Assembly: GCA_000830255.1 (NCBI GenBank)
Contig: JQIT01000008.1
Coordinates: 124,001 to 188,000, forward strand
Reading direction: 5' to 3'
Length of the DNA stretch: 64,000 nucleotides
Source: Sulfuricurvum sp. PC08-66
GTDB taxonomy: Bacteria; Campylobacterota; Campylobacteria; Campylobacterales; Sulfurimonadaceae
Part shown: one piece after another, positions 45,537 to 54,164 of the stretch
Position numbering within the stretch: position 1 is the first letter of the stretch
How the letters are laid out: each line of letters opens with the position of its first letter
Position numbers and translations under genes: made by a program
Notes under the pieces: generated by a model
Told to the model about the DNA's origin: nothing
Database searches by the model: none
Seen by the model: only the letters and a program-made list of their open reading frames with translations

Positions 45537-46161
45537 ACGTCTCGTTATATTCGATATGGACGGCACGCTTATCGATTCGGCAGAGGATATAACATCGTCG
45601 ATAAATTATGTGCGTGTATCGATAGGATTGCCGCCTCTCAAAAAAGAGGAGGTAGTAGCCGCTATCAATCAAAACGAAGGCTCTTTAGCCTCCTATTTTT
45701 ATCAAACTGCCATATATGAGCCGACGCACAAGGCACTTTTTGAAGCGCATTACTATGAAGAGTGCACAAAAAACGTCTATGCTTACGAAGGTATCGAAGC
45801 AATGCTCGAGACACTGCATGAGAATAATGTAGCGCTTTGCGTGGCGACAAATGCGCCTACACTTTATGCCAAGCGAATGTTGACGCATTTGGGATTGGAA
45901 TCCTATTTTTTCTCTATCGAAGGCGCTGACAAACATCGACCCAAGCCCGATGCAGCAATGCTTCATGCGCTCATGCAAGCAAATCTGTATGACATTGCGA
46001 AAAAAGATAGGGCGTGGATGGTTGGTGACAGTCACAAAGATATTGCGGCAGCACAAAATGCTTCTATCGATGCCATACATGTAGGATGGGGGTTCGCATT
46101 GGAGTCGCGCTTTGATACAATATATCATCCAAGCGAGCTACTTGATATCATTCTCCAATAA
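45529..46161 (+). CDS. HAD-superfamily phosphatase (phosphoglycolate phosphatase-like)
   Basis: 210 aa from the ATG at 45529, inside the hemH 3' end. Motif I is VIFDMDGTLIDS (Asp nucleophile), motif II CVATNAP (Thr), motif III KHRPKPD (Lys) and motif IV MVGDSHKDIAAAQNA. The four-helix cap is of the Gph type. It likely dephosphorylates 2-phosphoglycolate or a similar small phosphate ester; specificity cannot be fixed. The coiled-coil membrane protein gene follows 9 bp after. Confidence 0.9.
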   Translation: MPKRLVIFDMDGTLIDSAEDITSSINYVRVSIGLPPLKKEEVVAAINQNEGSLASYFYQTAIYEPTHKALFEAHYYEECTKNVYAYEGIEAMLETLHENNVALCVATNAPTLYAKRMLTHLGLESYFFSIEGADKHRPKPDAAMLHALMQANLYDIAKKDRAWMVGDSHKDIAAAQNASIDAIHVGWGFALESRFDTIYHPSELLDIILQ

Positions 46162-46170
46162 GGACGCGCA

Positions 46171-47202
46171 ATGCTAGAGGCTATTTGGGTTTACGATTGG
46201 GTTCTACTGGGACTTATTGGTGTATCGCTTTATGTGCTTATCCTCAATCTGCGCACCATTGGCGCATTGCGCAAAGAGAAGCAAGAAAATCAAGAGAATC
46301 AACTTTTGCTTACAGAGCTTCTGGGTGATCTTAAGGGCTATTTTGCACGTATCGAACAGAGAATCGTAGGACTAGAAGAGCACGAGCAAAACGAGACGCA
46401 TACCACAGATGCAAATCACGATGAGATGCTACAAACATTAGAGCATATGCATATCGCACTCAAAAAGCAGGCACTCCAACTCGATACGCTCTTTCACAAC
46501 GAATCCTCTATTTCGCATTCTCAAGCTTCTACGCTTCAAAAGTTTCTGACCCAAATCTTCGAGCAACAAAAAGAGCTTCTTCTCTCCATCAAGCAAGCGC
46601 TTTATCCCTTGCCGCTCATTCAAAAGCAGACAGAAGTTGCTTTTGAGCACATGAAGGAGGAGTTTTCTGCAATTTTCGCCCCTCTGCGTAGCGCTTCTGA
46701 TGATGCTCAAGTTCTTCTGGCAAAGAGCATGAGGCACTTCGATATTTTTTTTGAAACGCAAATAGAGCGATTTGGTCAAACAGCAAATAAAATAGAGACA
46801 ATAGAAGAACAGCTCAAAACATTGAGCTTGCACGTAGATGTGGTGAAGCGAAATATTATTACGACCGTAGAGCAGAGTATCGATTTGACTCCCATCTATA
46901 AATCGCTTCACGACCTTATCGAAAAAAGTGGGAAGGTTTTTCGGGATTACCATACGGCGCAATCTGAAATTACGCAGCTCATTTCAGCGCTAAAACGCCA
47001 TGAAGAGCAAGATCTGAAGTCTTTGCGTGATGACGTGGAGCGCTTTTTGAATGATTTGGGAGAGGAGTTGCAGCAATCCCTCATTCAAGTGCGTCAAGAA
47101 TTCAACGCCTCGCATCGACAAGTCAGCGATACAGTCAAGACGCTAGCGGAGCGAACGTTGATAAAAAATGCCTACGCGCAAAGCGAAACAAAATTGGCAT
47201 AA
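46171..47202 (+). CDS. Single-pass membrane coiled-coil protein, unknown
   Basis: 343 aa. One N-terminal membrane helix (WVLLGLIGVSLYVLILNL, about 11-28) is followed by over 300 residues of almost unbroken helical, Gln/Glu/Leu/Lys-rich heptads (for example LEEHEQNET and QLKTLSLHVDVV), including RQVSDTVKTLAERTLIKNA near the end. RmuC, a DNA recombination protein, and MCP-like cytoplasmic tails have similar character, but no signature of either is seen. The sigma-54 promoter for flgF lies inside the last 10 bp and beyond its stop codon, so this gene may be part of the flagellar context or only adjacent. Confidence 0.65.
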   Translation: MLEAIWVYDWVLLGLIGVSLYVLILNLRTIGALRKEKQENQENQLLLTELLGDLKGYFARIEQRIVGLEEHEQNETHTTDANHDEMLQTLEHMHIALKKQALQLDTLFHNESSISHSQASTLQKFLTQIFEQQKELLLSIKQALYPLPLIQKQTEVAFEHMKEEFSAIFAPLRSASDDAQVLLAKSMRHFDIFFETQIERFGQTANKIETIEEQLKTLSLHVDVVKRNIITTVEQSIDLTPIYKSLHDLIEKSGKVFRDYHTAQSEITQLISALKRHEEQDLKSLRDDVERFLNDLGEELQQSLIQVRQEFNASHRQVSDTVKTLAERTLIKNAYAQSETKLA

Positions 47203-47210
47203 TAATTGCT
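47195..47210 (+). promoter_or_regulatory. Sigma-54 (-24/-12) promoter of flgF-flgG
   Basis: TGGCATAATAATTGCT has GG and GC exactly 10 bp apart and is close to the consensus TGGCAC-N5-TTGCW. The start site would be near 47221, 22 bp before the flgF ATG. Confidence 0.88.
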
Positions 47211-47242
47211 GGCATCCATCCAAATGCTGTCAAAGGATGGAT

Positions 47243-48046
47243 ATGCAGTCAGGATATTACAGTGCTACGGGTGGGATGGTCGTATCGTTCAACAAACTCG
47301 ATACGGTCACCAATAATCTCGCCAATCTAAACACTAATGGATTCAAGCGAGACGATTTAATTGTAGGCGATTTTTTGCGTCTTTACAAAGACAAGCGTGA
47401 AGAGTTGCCCTTGGCAAACCACACGCACGATTCCGCCAAATATTACAATCGCGCAATGGATAGAGTGCCACACGTAGTTGCAAGCTACACCAACCATCTA
47501 CATGGCCCCTTGCAAAAAAGCGACAACCCTCTCGATTTCGCTCTTAAGCGCGACGATGCATTTTTCGCTGTCAAAACGCCAAACGGAATTCGATTCACAA
47601 GAGACGGTGCATTTGTCATCGACAAAGAGGGGACGCTCACCACTAAAGAGGGTTATCCCGTATTGCCTGCTAATTATTTTGACAATGGAAGTCTCATAAC
47701 ATTCGAACCAGAACATGGCGCGCCACACGTCGATAGTCATGGACGTATCTACGCAGGAGGAAATGAGCTTACTCAACTCATGATTGCACAGCCAGCCGAA
47801 ATGGAACGTCTCGAAAAAGAGGGAAATTCTCTCTATAAGCCCTTCGATGAGCGTCGATTTGATATTCTCAAAAACAGCAATGCTGTAGCGCAAGGCTTTT
47901 TGGAAAAGAGTAATGTCAATGCTGTGAGTGAAATGGTCACAATGATTGAAGCGCATCGCATGTTGGGCATGTATCAAAAAGTAATGGATACACAAATGAA
48001 TGACATCAATCGCGATGCAATTGAAAAAATTGCAAGCAAATCATAA
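47243..48046 (+). CDS. flgF: Flagellar rod protein FlgF (FlgG2)
   Basis: 267 aa from the ATG at 47243, with AAAGGA 5 bp upstream and the sigma-54 start site at about 47221; longer readings would start before the transcript. N-terminal MQSGYYSATGGMVVSFNKLDTVTNNLANLNTNGFKRDD and C-terminal VNAVSEMVTMIEAHRMLGMYQKVMDTQMNDIN are the rod-protein D0 helices. It builds the proximal rod just before FlgG. In C. jejuni the two are named flgG2 and flgG and lie in the same order. flgG starts 12 bp later. Confidence 0.92.
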   Translation: MQSGYYSATGGMVVSFNKLDTVTNNLANLNTNGFKRDDLIVGDFLRLYKDKREELPLANHTHDSAKYYNRAMDRVPHVVASYTNHLHGPLQKSDNPLDFALKRDDAFFAVKTPNGIRFTRDGAFVIDKEGTLTTKEGYPVLPANYFDNGSLITFEPEHGAPHVDSHGRIYAGGNELTQLMIAQPAEMERLEKEGNSLYKPFDERRFDILKNSNAVAQGFLEKSNVNAVSEMVTMIEAHRMLGMYQKVMDTQMNDINRDAIEKIASKS

Positions 48047-48058
48047 TAGGAGCCTTTT

Positions 48059-48847
48059 ATGTTACGTTCACTCTATACTGCATCGACAGGAATGCTTGCA
48101 CAGCAAACGCAAATCGACACCACTTCAAACAATATCGCCAACGTCAATACAATTGGCTATAAAAAACAACGCGCAGAGTTTGCGGATCTCATGTATCAAG
48201 TGATGGAGCATGCAGGAAGCGCAACTAGTACGACTACAATGTCTCCTACAGGCATCGAAGTAGGTCTTGGTGTAAGACCTACCGCAATTACCAAAATGTT
48301 TTCTCAAGGGAATTTTCAAGAGACGGGCAATAATTTGGATTTAGCTGTTACGGGAAATGGTTTTTTTCAAATCGAACTGCCTAATGGCAATATCGCTTAT
48401 ACGCGCAATGGTAGTTTCAAACTTGACGCAAACGGCACTGTAGTAAACAGTGATGGCTATCGATTGCTCCCCGAAATTACCATTCCAGAAGATGCAACAA
48501 ATGTTGATATTGGCATCGATGGGACAGTGTCAGTAGTACAAGCAGGGCAAACCGTCGCAAACCAAATCGGGCAAATCGAATTGACCAATTTTATCAATCC
48601 AGCGGGACTACACGCCTTGGGAGACAATCTTCTTATCAATACGGAAGCCTCAGGAGACCCCGTGAATGGCGTAGCAGGTCAAAATGGATTAGGGCAATTG
48701 CGCCAAGGTTTTGTAGAGTTATCAAACGTACAACTCGTTGTCGAACTGACAGACCTAATCACAGGACAGCGTGCTTACGAGGCGAGCTCCAAAGCTATCG
48801 TAACCTCGGATGAAATGCTACAAACAGTCAATCAACTTAAACGCTAA
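48059..48847 (+). CDS. flgG: Flagellar distal rod protein FlgG
   Basis: 262 aa, ATG after AGGAG. N-terminus MLRSLYTASTGMLAQQTQIDTTSNNIANVNTIGYKKQRAEF and C-terminus SNVQLVVELTDLITGQRAYEASSKAIVTSDEMLQTVNQL match FlgG. Middle motifs GLGVRPTAI and TGNGFFQI, NGSFKLDANG support this. It forms the distal rod and is exported by the flagellar secretion system. Shares the flgF sigma-54 promoter. Confidence 0.96.
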   Translation: MLRSLYTASTGMLAQQTQIDTTSNNIANVNTIGYKKQRAEFADLMYQVMEHAGSATSTTTMSPTGIEVGLGVRPTAITKMFSQGNFQETGNNLDLAVTGNGFFQIELPNGNIAYTRNGSFKLDANGTVVNSDGYRLLPEITIPEDATNVDIGIDGTVSVVQAGQTVANQIGQIELTNFINPAGLHALGDNLLINTEASGDPVNGVAGQNGLGQLRQGFVELSNVQLVVELTDLITGQRAYEASSKAIVTSDEMLQTVNQLKR

Positions 48848-48861
48848 TAATATTCATTGAT

Positions 48862-49683
48862 ATGGAGTTCTACGGCACACTAGAGGGGATAATAGAGGCT
48901 TCTCAACCAATGGAAAAAATTGCACTTTTTGAAGAGTTTTGGAGTGCATATCAAGAGGGTAGCATAGACTACGCTCCGTCTAATATCAAAATATTTTCGC
49001 ATCCCTCATACGGTGCATTTTGCACCATTGTTCCACCCCGAAATGTACCACTGCGCAAGCGCATGAGCACTCTAGAGGGAAGACAACTCTTTTTACATGC
49101 GATTATGCATATAGAGTACAGTGCAATAGATTTGGCTCTGGATGCTGCATATCGTTTCAGAAACTTGCCAAGCGATTTTTATCATGATTGGCTCAGTGTA
49201 GCCGCAGATGAGATTAGGCACTTTTTGCTTTTGAATGAAATTGCGAACACATGGGGATTTAAATACGGGGATTTTGCAGTTCACTCTGGGCTTTTTGAAG
49301 CTGGAGTCGTCACTGCGCACTCATTGCTGGAACGCATGGCGATTGTTCCACGTTTCATGGAAGCCAACGGGCTAGATGCCAATCCAAAATTCAAAGAAAA
49401 GCTATACCCTTTTCGTACTATAGAGGGAGTCGAGAAGCTTTTACTGGCTCTTGATGTCATTCTGCACGATGAAATTGACCACGTCAGCAAAGGAAGCAAG
49501 TGGCTCAACTATGCGCTCTCTTTGCCCGAGCACAATCCTCTTAGTCAGGATTATTTCCAGATTTTAGAGCATTTTTTTCATGCAAAAGTTCCAAAAGGTG
49601 CTCCAATAAATATTCAAGCTCGCAAACAAGCAGGTTTTTCTTGTGCTGAAATCATACATTTAGGTGCACAAAAATGTGACTAA
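48862..49683 (+). CDS. DUF455 ferritin-like protein
   Basis: 273 aa. A four-helix ferritin-like core is indicated by the carboxylate/His motifs LHAIMHIEYSAIDLALD, AADEIRHFLLL and LDVILHDEIDHVSKG, which pair as E-x2-H-type iron ligands. This family (DUF455) is related to MiaE-like diiron hydroxylases; the substrate is not known. The conserved LLERMAIVPRFMEANGLDANP is typical. It is followed by a LysM protein under its own promoter, and preceded by flgG by 14 bp, so it may be read from the flagellar transcript. Confidence 0.86.
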   Translation: MEFYGTLEGIIEASQPMEKIALFEEFWSAYQEGSIDYAPSNIKIFSHPSYGAFCTIVPPRNVPLRKRMSTLEGRQLFLHAIMHIEYSAIDLALDAAYRFRNLPSDFYHDWLSVAADEIRHFLLLNEIANTWGFKYGDFAVHSGLFEAGVVTAHSLLERMAIVPRFMEANGLDANPKFKEKLYPFRTIEGVEKLLLALDVILHDEIDHVSKGSKWLNYALSLPEHNPLSQDYFQILEHFFHAKVPKGAPINIQARKQAGFSCAEIIHLGAQKCD

Positions 49684-49718
49684 GTGTTCTCTGCTTCTAA
49701 TTTTCCACATTTTTGCGC

Positions 49719-49724
49719 TATACT
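49719..49724 (+). promoter_or_regulatory. Probable -10 element (TATACT) of the LysM protein gene
   Basis: GCGCTATACT in the gap after the DUF455 gene; the start site near 49731 lies before the ATG at 49777 and after any earlier in-frame start, supporting that ATG. Confidence 0.45.
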
Positions 49725-49776
49725 CCTTAGCATAAAATTCACGTCTTACTATCGAGACGATTTCTGGAAAAACAAA

Positions 49777-50436
49777 ATGGAATCAAAAAATCCTCTTCTG
49801 ATTGCAGTTATGGCAGTTGTAGCTCTTGTAGTAATAGGTGTAACCGCATGGTTAATTATGGATAATAGCGAAACGCAAAAAAGCAGAAAAAGCGTCGCTA
49901 CACCCGTAACATCTTATGAATTGCCTGCACCCACCTCAGTCGCACAAGAAACAAAAGCAGTAGCGGAGAGTGTAGAACAAAACACTTCCGCAACAGAACA
50001 ATTTGCTGATGAAGAGAAATCAGCTGTAACGCCAAAAACTGAAGTGCGCTACGAGCAGTATCGCGTCCAAAAAGGCGATTCACTCTACAAACTCTCCAAA
50101 AAATTCTATGGTTCATGGAAATATTTTGGTCGTATTTATGCACTTAACAACATCTCTAACCCAGACAAAATTTATGAAGGTCAAATTTTGACCATCTCTT
50201 ACAACAGCGAATCTCCAAAATGGGATGCTTCTGCTTTGTTGGATGCCTATGTTGCAGTTTATAAAGCGTATGTAAAAACAGGGAAGATTGACCATGTGCA
50301 TTTGATGCTCAATAGCGCTGTAAAATCTTTGGGTGATAGCTATTTCAAAGAGTACGAAAATTATGTTCAGAAGCTTCTCTCACATAATGATATCCCAAGC
50401 ACAAGATATGAAGCGTACACCCAAATGAACGCTTAA
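49777..50436 (+). CDS. Membrane-anchored LysM domain protein
   Basis: 219 aa from the ATG at 49777. An N-terminal membrane helix (LLIAVMAVVALVVIGVTAWLIM, residues about 6-27) anchors a Ser/Thr/Glu-rich linker, then a LysM domain (about 92-143): YRVQKGDSLYKLSKKFYGSWKYFGRIYALNNISNPDKIYEGQIL. LysM binds peptidoglycan N-acetylglucosamine. About 75 residues after it form helices without known motif. It likely attaches a periplasmic activity or simply the inner membrane to the wall. leuD starts 57 bp later with its own likely promoter. Confidence 0.88.
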   Translation: MESKNPLLIAVMAVVALVVIGVTAWLIMDNSETQKSRKSVATPVTSYELPAPTSVAQETKAVAESVEQNTSATEQFADEEKSAVTPKTEVRYEQYRVQKGDSLYKLSKKFYGSWKYFGRIYALNNISNPDKIYEGQILTISYNSESPKWDASALLDAYVAVYKAYVKTGKIDHVHLMLNSAVKSLGDSYFKEYENYVQKLLSHNDIPSTRYEAYTQMNA

Positions 50437-50458
50437 TCAGGAGATAAATCTACTTCGA

Positions 50459-50464
50459 TACAAT
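50459..50464 (+). promoter_or_regulatory. Probable -10 element (TACAAT) of leuD-leuB
   Basis: GATACAAT about 30 bp before the leuD ATG. No clear attenuator or leader peptide precedes it. Confidence 0.35.
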
Positions 50465-50493
50465 GGCAAAAATTTTTTTATTGTGAGGTTTTA

Positions 50494-51012
50494 ATGTCAA
50501 CTATCGAAGGCAAAGTGTGGAATTTTGGTAGTCATATCGATACAGACTTGATTATTGCAGCTCGTTATTTGAATACGTCCAATCCGCAAGAGCTTGCCAA
50601 ACATGTCATGGAAGATGCAGATCCGCAGTTTGTCACCAAGATGTCGCAAGGCGACATTATTGTTGCAGGTGAAAATTTCGGGTGTGGTTCGAGTCGCGAA
50701 CATGCGCCCATTGCACTCAAAGCCGCAGGGATTGCCGCCGTTGTTGCTCCTACGTTTGCTCGTATTTTTTATCGCAACGCTTTTAATATGGGGTTGCCTA
50801 TTTTTGAACTACCGCAAGCGGACGAAATAAAAGAGGGGCATATTATTGCTATTGACTTGGACAATGGCAGTATCTCAAATAAATCCACAGGCAAAAGCTA
50901 CACTTTTAATCCTATCCCGCCTTTTATGCAAGAACTTATTGCTGCTGGTGGATTAATGGCATATGCAGATGCTGAAATTTCTCGAGCACAATCTACGCAA
51001 AAGGCACACTGA
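50494..51012 (+). CDS. leuD: 3-isopropylmalate dehydratase small subunit
   Basis: 172 aa. HIDTDLIIAARYL and the swivel-domain loop GENFGCGSSREHAP are intact, as are the ARIFYRNAFNMGLP residues. With LeuC (not in the window) it isomerises 2-isopropylmalate in leucine synthesis. It lies 3 bp before leuB. Confidence 0.96.
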   Translation: MSTIEGKVWNFGSHIDTDLIIAARYLNTSNPQELAKHVMEDADPQFVTKMSQGDIIVAGENFGCGSSREHAPIALKAAGIAAVVAPTFARIFYRNAFNMGLPIFELPQADEIKEGHIIAIDLDNGSISNKSTGKSYTFNPIPPFMQELIAAGGLMAYADAEISRAQSTQKAH

Positions 51013-51015
51013 TCT

Positions 51016-52089
51016 ATGAAAAATTACAAAATTGCACTTATCAAAGGTGATGGTATTGGGCCTGAAATTATCGATGAGGCTGTAAAAGTTCTTGATGCCG
51101 TTTGTGTAGGTGAAGCTTTTTCCTTTAGCTATGAAGAGTATCTCATGGGAGGTATCGCGTACGATGTTACTGGCGACCCACTTCCGCAAGCCACAATAAA
51201 TGGCGCAAAAAACAGTGATGCAATCCTCTTTGGTGCTATTGGCGGTGAAAAATGGGATCAACTCCCCCGAGAAAAACGTCCAGAATCTGGATTGTTACGC
51301 TTTCGTAAAGAGTTGGGTGTTTTTGCTAACTTACGACCCGCAAAAGTTTACGATGAATTAGTAAACGCAAGTACGCTGAAGCCAGAAATCGTCCAAGGCG
51401 TCGACATAATGGTTGTCAGAGAGCTTATTGGTGGTATCTATTTCGGTGAACCTAAGGGTCGAGAGGGTAACAAGGCTTTCAATACAATGGTTTACACAGT
51501 GCCTGAAATTGAACGCATTGCACATAAAGCTTTTCAAATAGCCATGCAACGCACAAAAAAACTCTGCTCCGTTGATAAAGCAAACGTTCTCGATGTAAGT
51601 CAACTTTGGAGAGAGACCGTTATTCGTATTGCAAAAGAGTACCCAGAGGTTGAACTATCGCATATGTATGTCGACAATGCCGCGATGCAGTTGATCCGCA
51701 ACCCTAGACAATTTGATGTAATTCTAACGGGTAATATTTTTGGCGATATTTTATCCGACGAAGCAAGCATGCTTTCTGGGTCAATAGGTCTACTTCCCTC
51801 CGCATCAACAGGACTAAAGCATGGGCTCTATGAGCCAATACATGGCTCTGCTCCTGATATCGCAGGGCAAGGAATCGCAAACCCTATTGCAACAATTGCA
51901 AGCGCTGCAATGATGCTACGCTATGAGCTTGGCGAAACAAGAGCAGCAGATCGTATCGAAGCAGCAATTGCAAAAGTGCTAAGAGAGGGGTATCGTACAG
52001 GAGATATTGGCGCATATGATGCCAAAGAAATTTGCTCCACAAGTGAAATGGGCACCATTATTGCCAATAATGTCGCGGCCATTCGCTAG
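51016..52089 (+). CDS. leuB: 3-isopropylmalate dehydrogenase
   Basis: 357 aa. NAD-dependent oxidative decarboxylation of 3-isopropylmalate. Motifs: [67 protein letters not shown] and [18 protein letters not shown]. The small TPR-like gene follows after 9 bp, probably co-transcribed. Confidence 0.96.
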   Translation: MKNYKIALIKGDGIGPEIIDEAVKVLDAVCVGEAFSFSYEEYLMGGIAYDVTGDPLPQATINGAKNSDAILFGAIGGEKWDQLPREKRPESGLLRFRKELGVFANLRPAKVYDELVNASTLKPEIVQGVDIMVVRELIGGIYFGEPKGREGNKAFNTMVYTVPEIERIAHKAFQIAMQRTKKLCSVDKANVLDVSQLWRETVIRIAKEYPEVELSHMYVDNAAMQLIRNPRQFDVILTGNIFGDILSDEASMLSGSIGLLPSASTGLKHGLYEPIHGSAPDIAGQGIANPIATIASAAMMLRYELGETRAADRIEAAIAKVLREGYRTGDIGAYDAKEICSTSEMGTIIANNVAAIR

Positions 52090-52098
52090 TGCGATAAT

Positions 52099-52341
52099 AT
52101 GCAAACACTAACACTTGCTAGCATATATGAGCTTCAAGGACTAAAAGAGGAGGCACTTGAGATTTACAAAGAACTTCTCAAGCAAAATCCTCAGAACAGT
52201 GAAGCGAAAGTTGCCATACGACGATTAAGTGGCATACGAAAGCGATTTTCAGGGGTCAATGAACAGATGAAGGATTTTTTTATTCGCATGGATACAGCAA
52301 TAGAACATCAAGAGTTTGAGCGTTGGTTGGTGCAATTATAA
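52099..52341 (+). CDS. Small TPR-like protein
   Basis: 80 aa. The first 40 residues form a TPR hairpin (LASIYELQGLKEEALEIYKELLKQNPQNSEAKVAIRRL, residues about 6-43), with the usual Leu, Ala and Pro positions. The remainder (GVNEQMKDFFIRMDTAIEHQEFERWLVQL) is helical. It lies directly before the CiaD-like gene with a 1-bp overlap (TAATG). A similar small gene precedes ciaD in C. jejuni, which suggests the two proteins work together; I have no function for it. Confidence 0.72.
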   Translation: MQTLTLASIYELQGLKEEALEIYKELLKQNPQNSEAKVAIRRLSGIRKRFSGVNEQMKDFFIRMDTAIEHQEFERWLVQL

Positions 52342-52712
52342 TGGATTTAAAAAACGCCATTTTGTCTGCAATTAGCGAGATAGAACAGACAGCACTACAA
52401 CCCAAAGAAAATAGCACAACAAAACCTTTTAGCATAAAAGAAAAAACCAAAATTACCGCGCCTATAGCTTCTCACGAAATCGCAAAAGAGTCTTTTTCTG
52501 AAATACGCACTCAGACCGAAGCAGCGAGCAGTCCTATTCTTCAAGAGCAATTTTTACAAAATTTACGCGAGCGTATTCTGGTGCTTTTTGAAGGCTTCCA
52601 ATCGCCAAACAATGTACAACTGGAAGCAAAAATCGACCTAATGCTCAATTTCTTGGAGCACCTATTGGCGCATATAGACAGTGAATTAGAAAAATTAAAA
52701 CGAAGTAGATAA
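52341..52712 (+). CDS. CiaD-like domain protein
   Basis: 123 aa from the ATG at 52341. An N-terminal helix (MDLKNAILSAISEIEQTAL) and a Lys/Ser/Thr-rich linker precede a helical C-terminal domain with LQEQFLQNLRERILVLFEGFQ and LMLNFLEHLLAHIDSELEKLK. This resembles, as I recall it, the C-terminal half of C. jejuni CiaD (Cj0788), which is secreted through the flagellum into host cells. Gene order (small TPR gene-this gene-purU) also resembles C. jejuni, with cca missing between. In a free-living organism it cannot be an invasion factor; it may be a conserved basic function. Identification is by memory of the family and should be confirmed. Confidence 0.6.
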   Translation: MDLKNAILSAISEIEQTALQPKENSTTKPFSIKEKTKITAPIASHEIAKESFSEIRTQTEAASSPILQEQFLQNLRERILVLFEGFQSPNNVQLEAKIDLMLNFLEHLLAHIDSELEKLKRSR

Positions 52713-52717
52713 CAAAT

Positions 52718-53554
52718 ATGCAGCTACACCACGTTCTTATCGATACTTTTGATGCCAAAGGATTGGTCTACAAAATTTCAGAGCTTTTTTTTAGACACAA
52801 TCTCAATATTCAAAGCAACAGCGAATATGTCGACAGAGAGCATAATAAATTTTTTATGCGTAGCGAAATAGCAGGTGAAATCAATCCGAAACTGTTACAT
52901 GAAGAGCTTCAGTTGCTTTTGGGAGAGAAGGCCAACATCCGAATTTTTTCTCCCTTGAAAAAACGTATAGTTCTCTTAGTGACAAAAGAGTCGCACTGCT
53001 TGGGAGATATTCTTATTCGCTACGAAGCAGGGGAGTTGAATGCTCAAATTTTAGGAGTAATCTCTAATTATGAAACATTAAAACCTTTGGTCGATAAATT
53101 TGATATTCCATTTATACACATAGGGCACGAAAACCTCTCTCGTGAAGCACATGAAAGTGCAATTATTTCAGCCATACAAAAGATGGGGGAAGTTGATTAT
53201 ATTGTGCTGGCAAAATACATGCGAATTCTAACGTCCGTGTTTGTTGAAACATTCCCTGAGAAAATTCTCAATATTCACCATAGCTTTTTGCCTGCATTTG
53301 TAGGGGCAAACCCCTACAAGCAAGCCTTTGAAAGAGGCGTAAAAATCATTGGGGCAACGGCGCATTTTGTTAACAACCATCTAGATGAGGGACCTATTAT
53401 CACGCAAAATATTATCAATGTTGACCACTCATACTCTTGGAAAGAGATGCAACACTCTGGTCGCGATGTCGAAAAAATAGTTCTTTCAAGCGCTTTAAAA
53501 TTAGTGATAGAGAATCGCGTCTTCGTACATGCTAATAAAACGGTCATTTTATAA
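52718..53554 (+). CDS. purU: Formyltetrahydrofolate deformylase
   Basis: 278 aa. N-terminal ACT-like domain (about 1-75: LIDTFDAKGLVYKISELFFRHNLN) and catalytic domain with HIGHEN-type IPFIHIGHENLS, NIHHSFLPAFVGANPYKQAF and GATAHFVNNHLDEGPII, carrying the catalytic His, Asp and Asn. It hydrolyses 10-formyl-THF to formate and THF. The usual PurU length is 280-290 aa. trmL starts after the stop with no gap. Confidence 0.95.
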   Translation: MQLHHVLIDTFDAKGLVYKISELFFRHNLNIQSNSEYVDREHNKFFMRSEIAGEINPKLLHEELQLLLGEKANIRIFSPLKKRIVLLVTKESHCLGDILIRYEAGELNAQILGVISNYETLKPLVDKFDIPFIHIGHENLSREAHESAIISAIQKMGEVDYIVLAKYMRILTSVFVETFPEKILNIHHSFLPAFVGANPYKQAFERGVKIIGATAHFVNNHLDEGPIITQNIINVDHSYSWKEMQHSGRDVEKIVLSSALKLVIENRVFVHANKTVIL

Positions 53555-54028
53555 GTGTTCAATATCGTCCTTGTAAATCCTCAAATCCCTAATAATACAG
53601 GCGCAATTGGACGTATTTGCATCAACACTCAAGCAAAACTTCATCTTATTTCACCTTTTGGGTTTGATATTGACGAAAAAGCTGTCCGTAGGGCAGGACT
53701 GGATTATTGGAAGCAACTCAATCCTATCGTATGGGAAAATTGGGAGAGTTTTTACACACATGTTAGCAAAACAAACAGCACGCTCTATTTTGCCACCACC
53801 AAACGAGACAGAACACATTGGGATGTGCGTTACAAACCTGACGATTTTTTGATTTTTGGCTCCGAGACGACAGGTTTGCCCATGTCGCTCATTGAGGCTT
53901 TTGAATCTCAAACCATTACTATCCCTATGGCAAAAGAGGGGCGTAGCCTTAATTTGGCTGTCGCTACTTCGATTGTGTTATATGAAGCGATTCGACAAAA
54001 TTTTAGTGCTTTTGAGGAGAGAATGTGA
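53555..54028 (+). CDS. trmL: tRNA (cytidine/uridine(34)-2'-O)-methyltransferase TrmL
   Basis: 157 aa, GTG start. SPOUT-class motifs: LVNPQIPNNTGAIGRIC (motif 1), LIFGSETTGLP (motif 2) and IPMAKEGRSLNLAVATSIVLYE (motif 3, with the knotted AdoMet site). Methylates the ribose of wobble nucleotides in Leu tRNAs; tRNA-Leu(CAA) is encoded in this window. It overlaps the 44-aa membrane protein by 4 bp. Confidence 0.94.
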   Translation: MFNIVLVNPQIPNNTGAIGRICINTQAKLHLISPFGFDIDEKAVRRAGLDYWKQLNPIVWENWESFYTHVSKTNSTLYFATTKRDRTHWDVRYKPDDFLIFGSETTGLPMSLIEAFESQTITIPMAKEGRSLNLAVATSIVLYEAIRQNFSAFEERM

Positions 54029-54159
54029 AAGAAGTAATCGATGTTTTAATGCTTGGCGGTTTTGTGCTCTTCATGATTTTTGTTTTAAAAGGCTTCACAA
54101 AACAACAGATGCAAAAACATCTCGATAAAAACAATCAAAAAAACAAACTCGATACATAA
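54025..54159 (+). CDS. Small single-pass membrane protein (44 aa)
   Basis: GTG start overlapping the trmL stop (GTGA), 44 residues. It has one hydrophobic helix (VLMLGGFVLFMIFVLKGF, residues 7-24) followed by a positively charged cytoplasmic tail (KQQMQKHLDKNNQKNKLD). The frame is short and easily overlooked; the overlap and the clear membrane helix with basic tail support translation. Similar small hydrophobic proteins occur in Campylobacterota near nap and other genes, but I cannot assign a family. A role as a regulatory or stabilising membrane peptide is possible. Confidence 0.5.
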   Translation: MKEVIDVLMLGGFVLFMIFVLKGFTKQQMQKHLDKNNQKNKLDT

Positions 54160-54164
54160 TTCCC

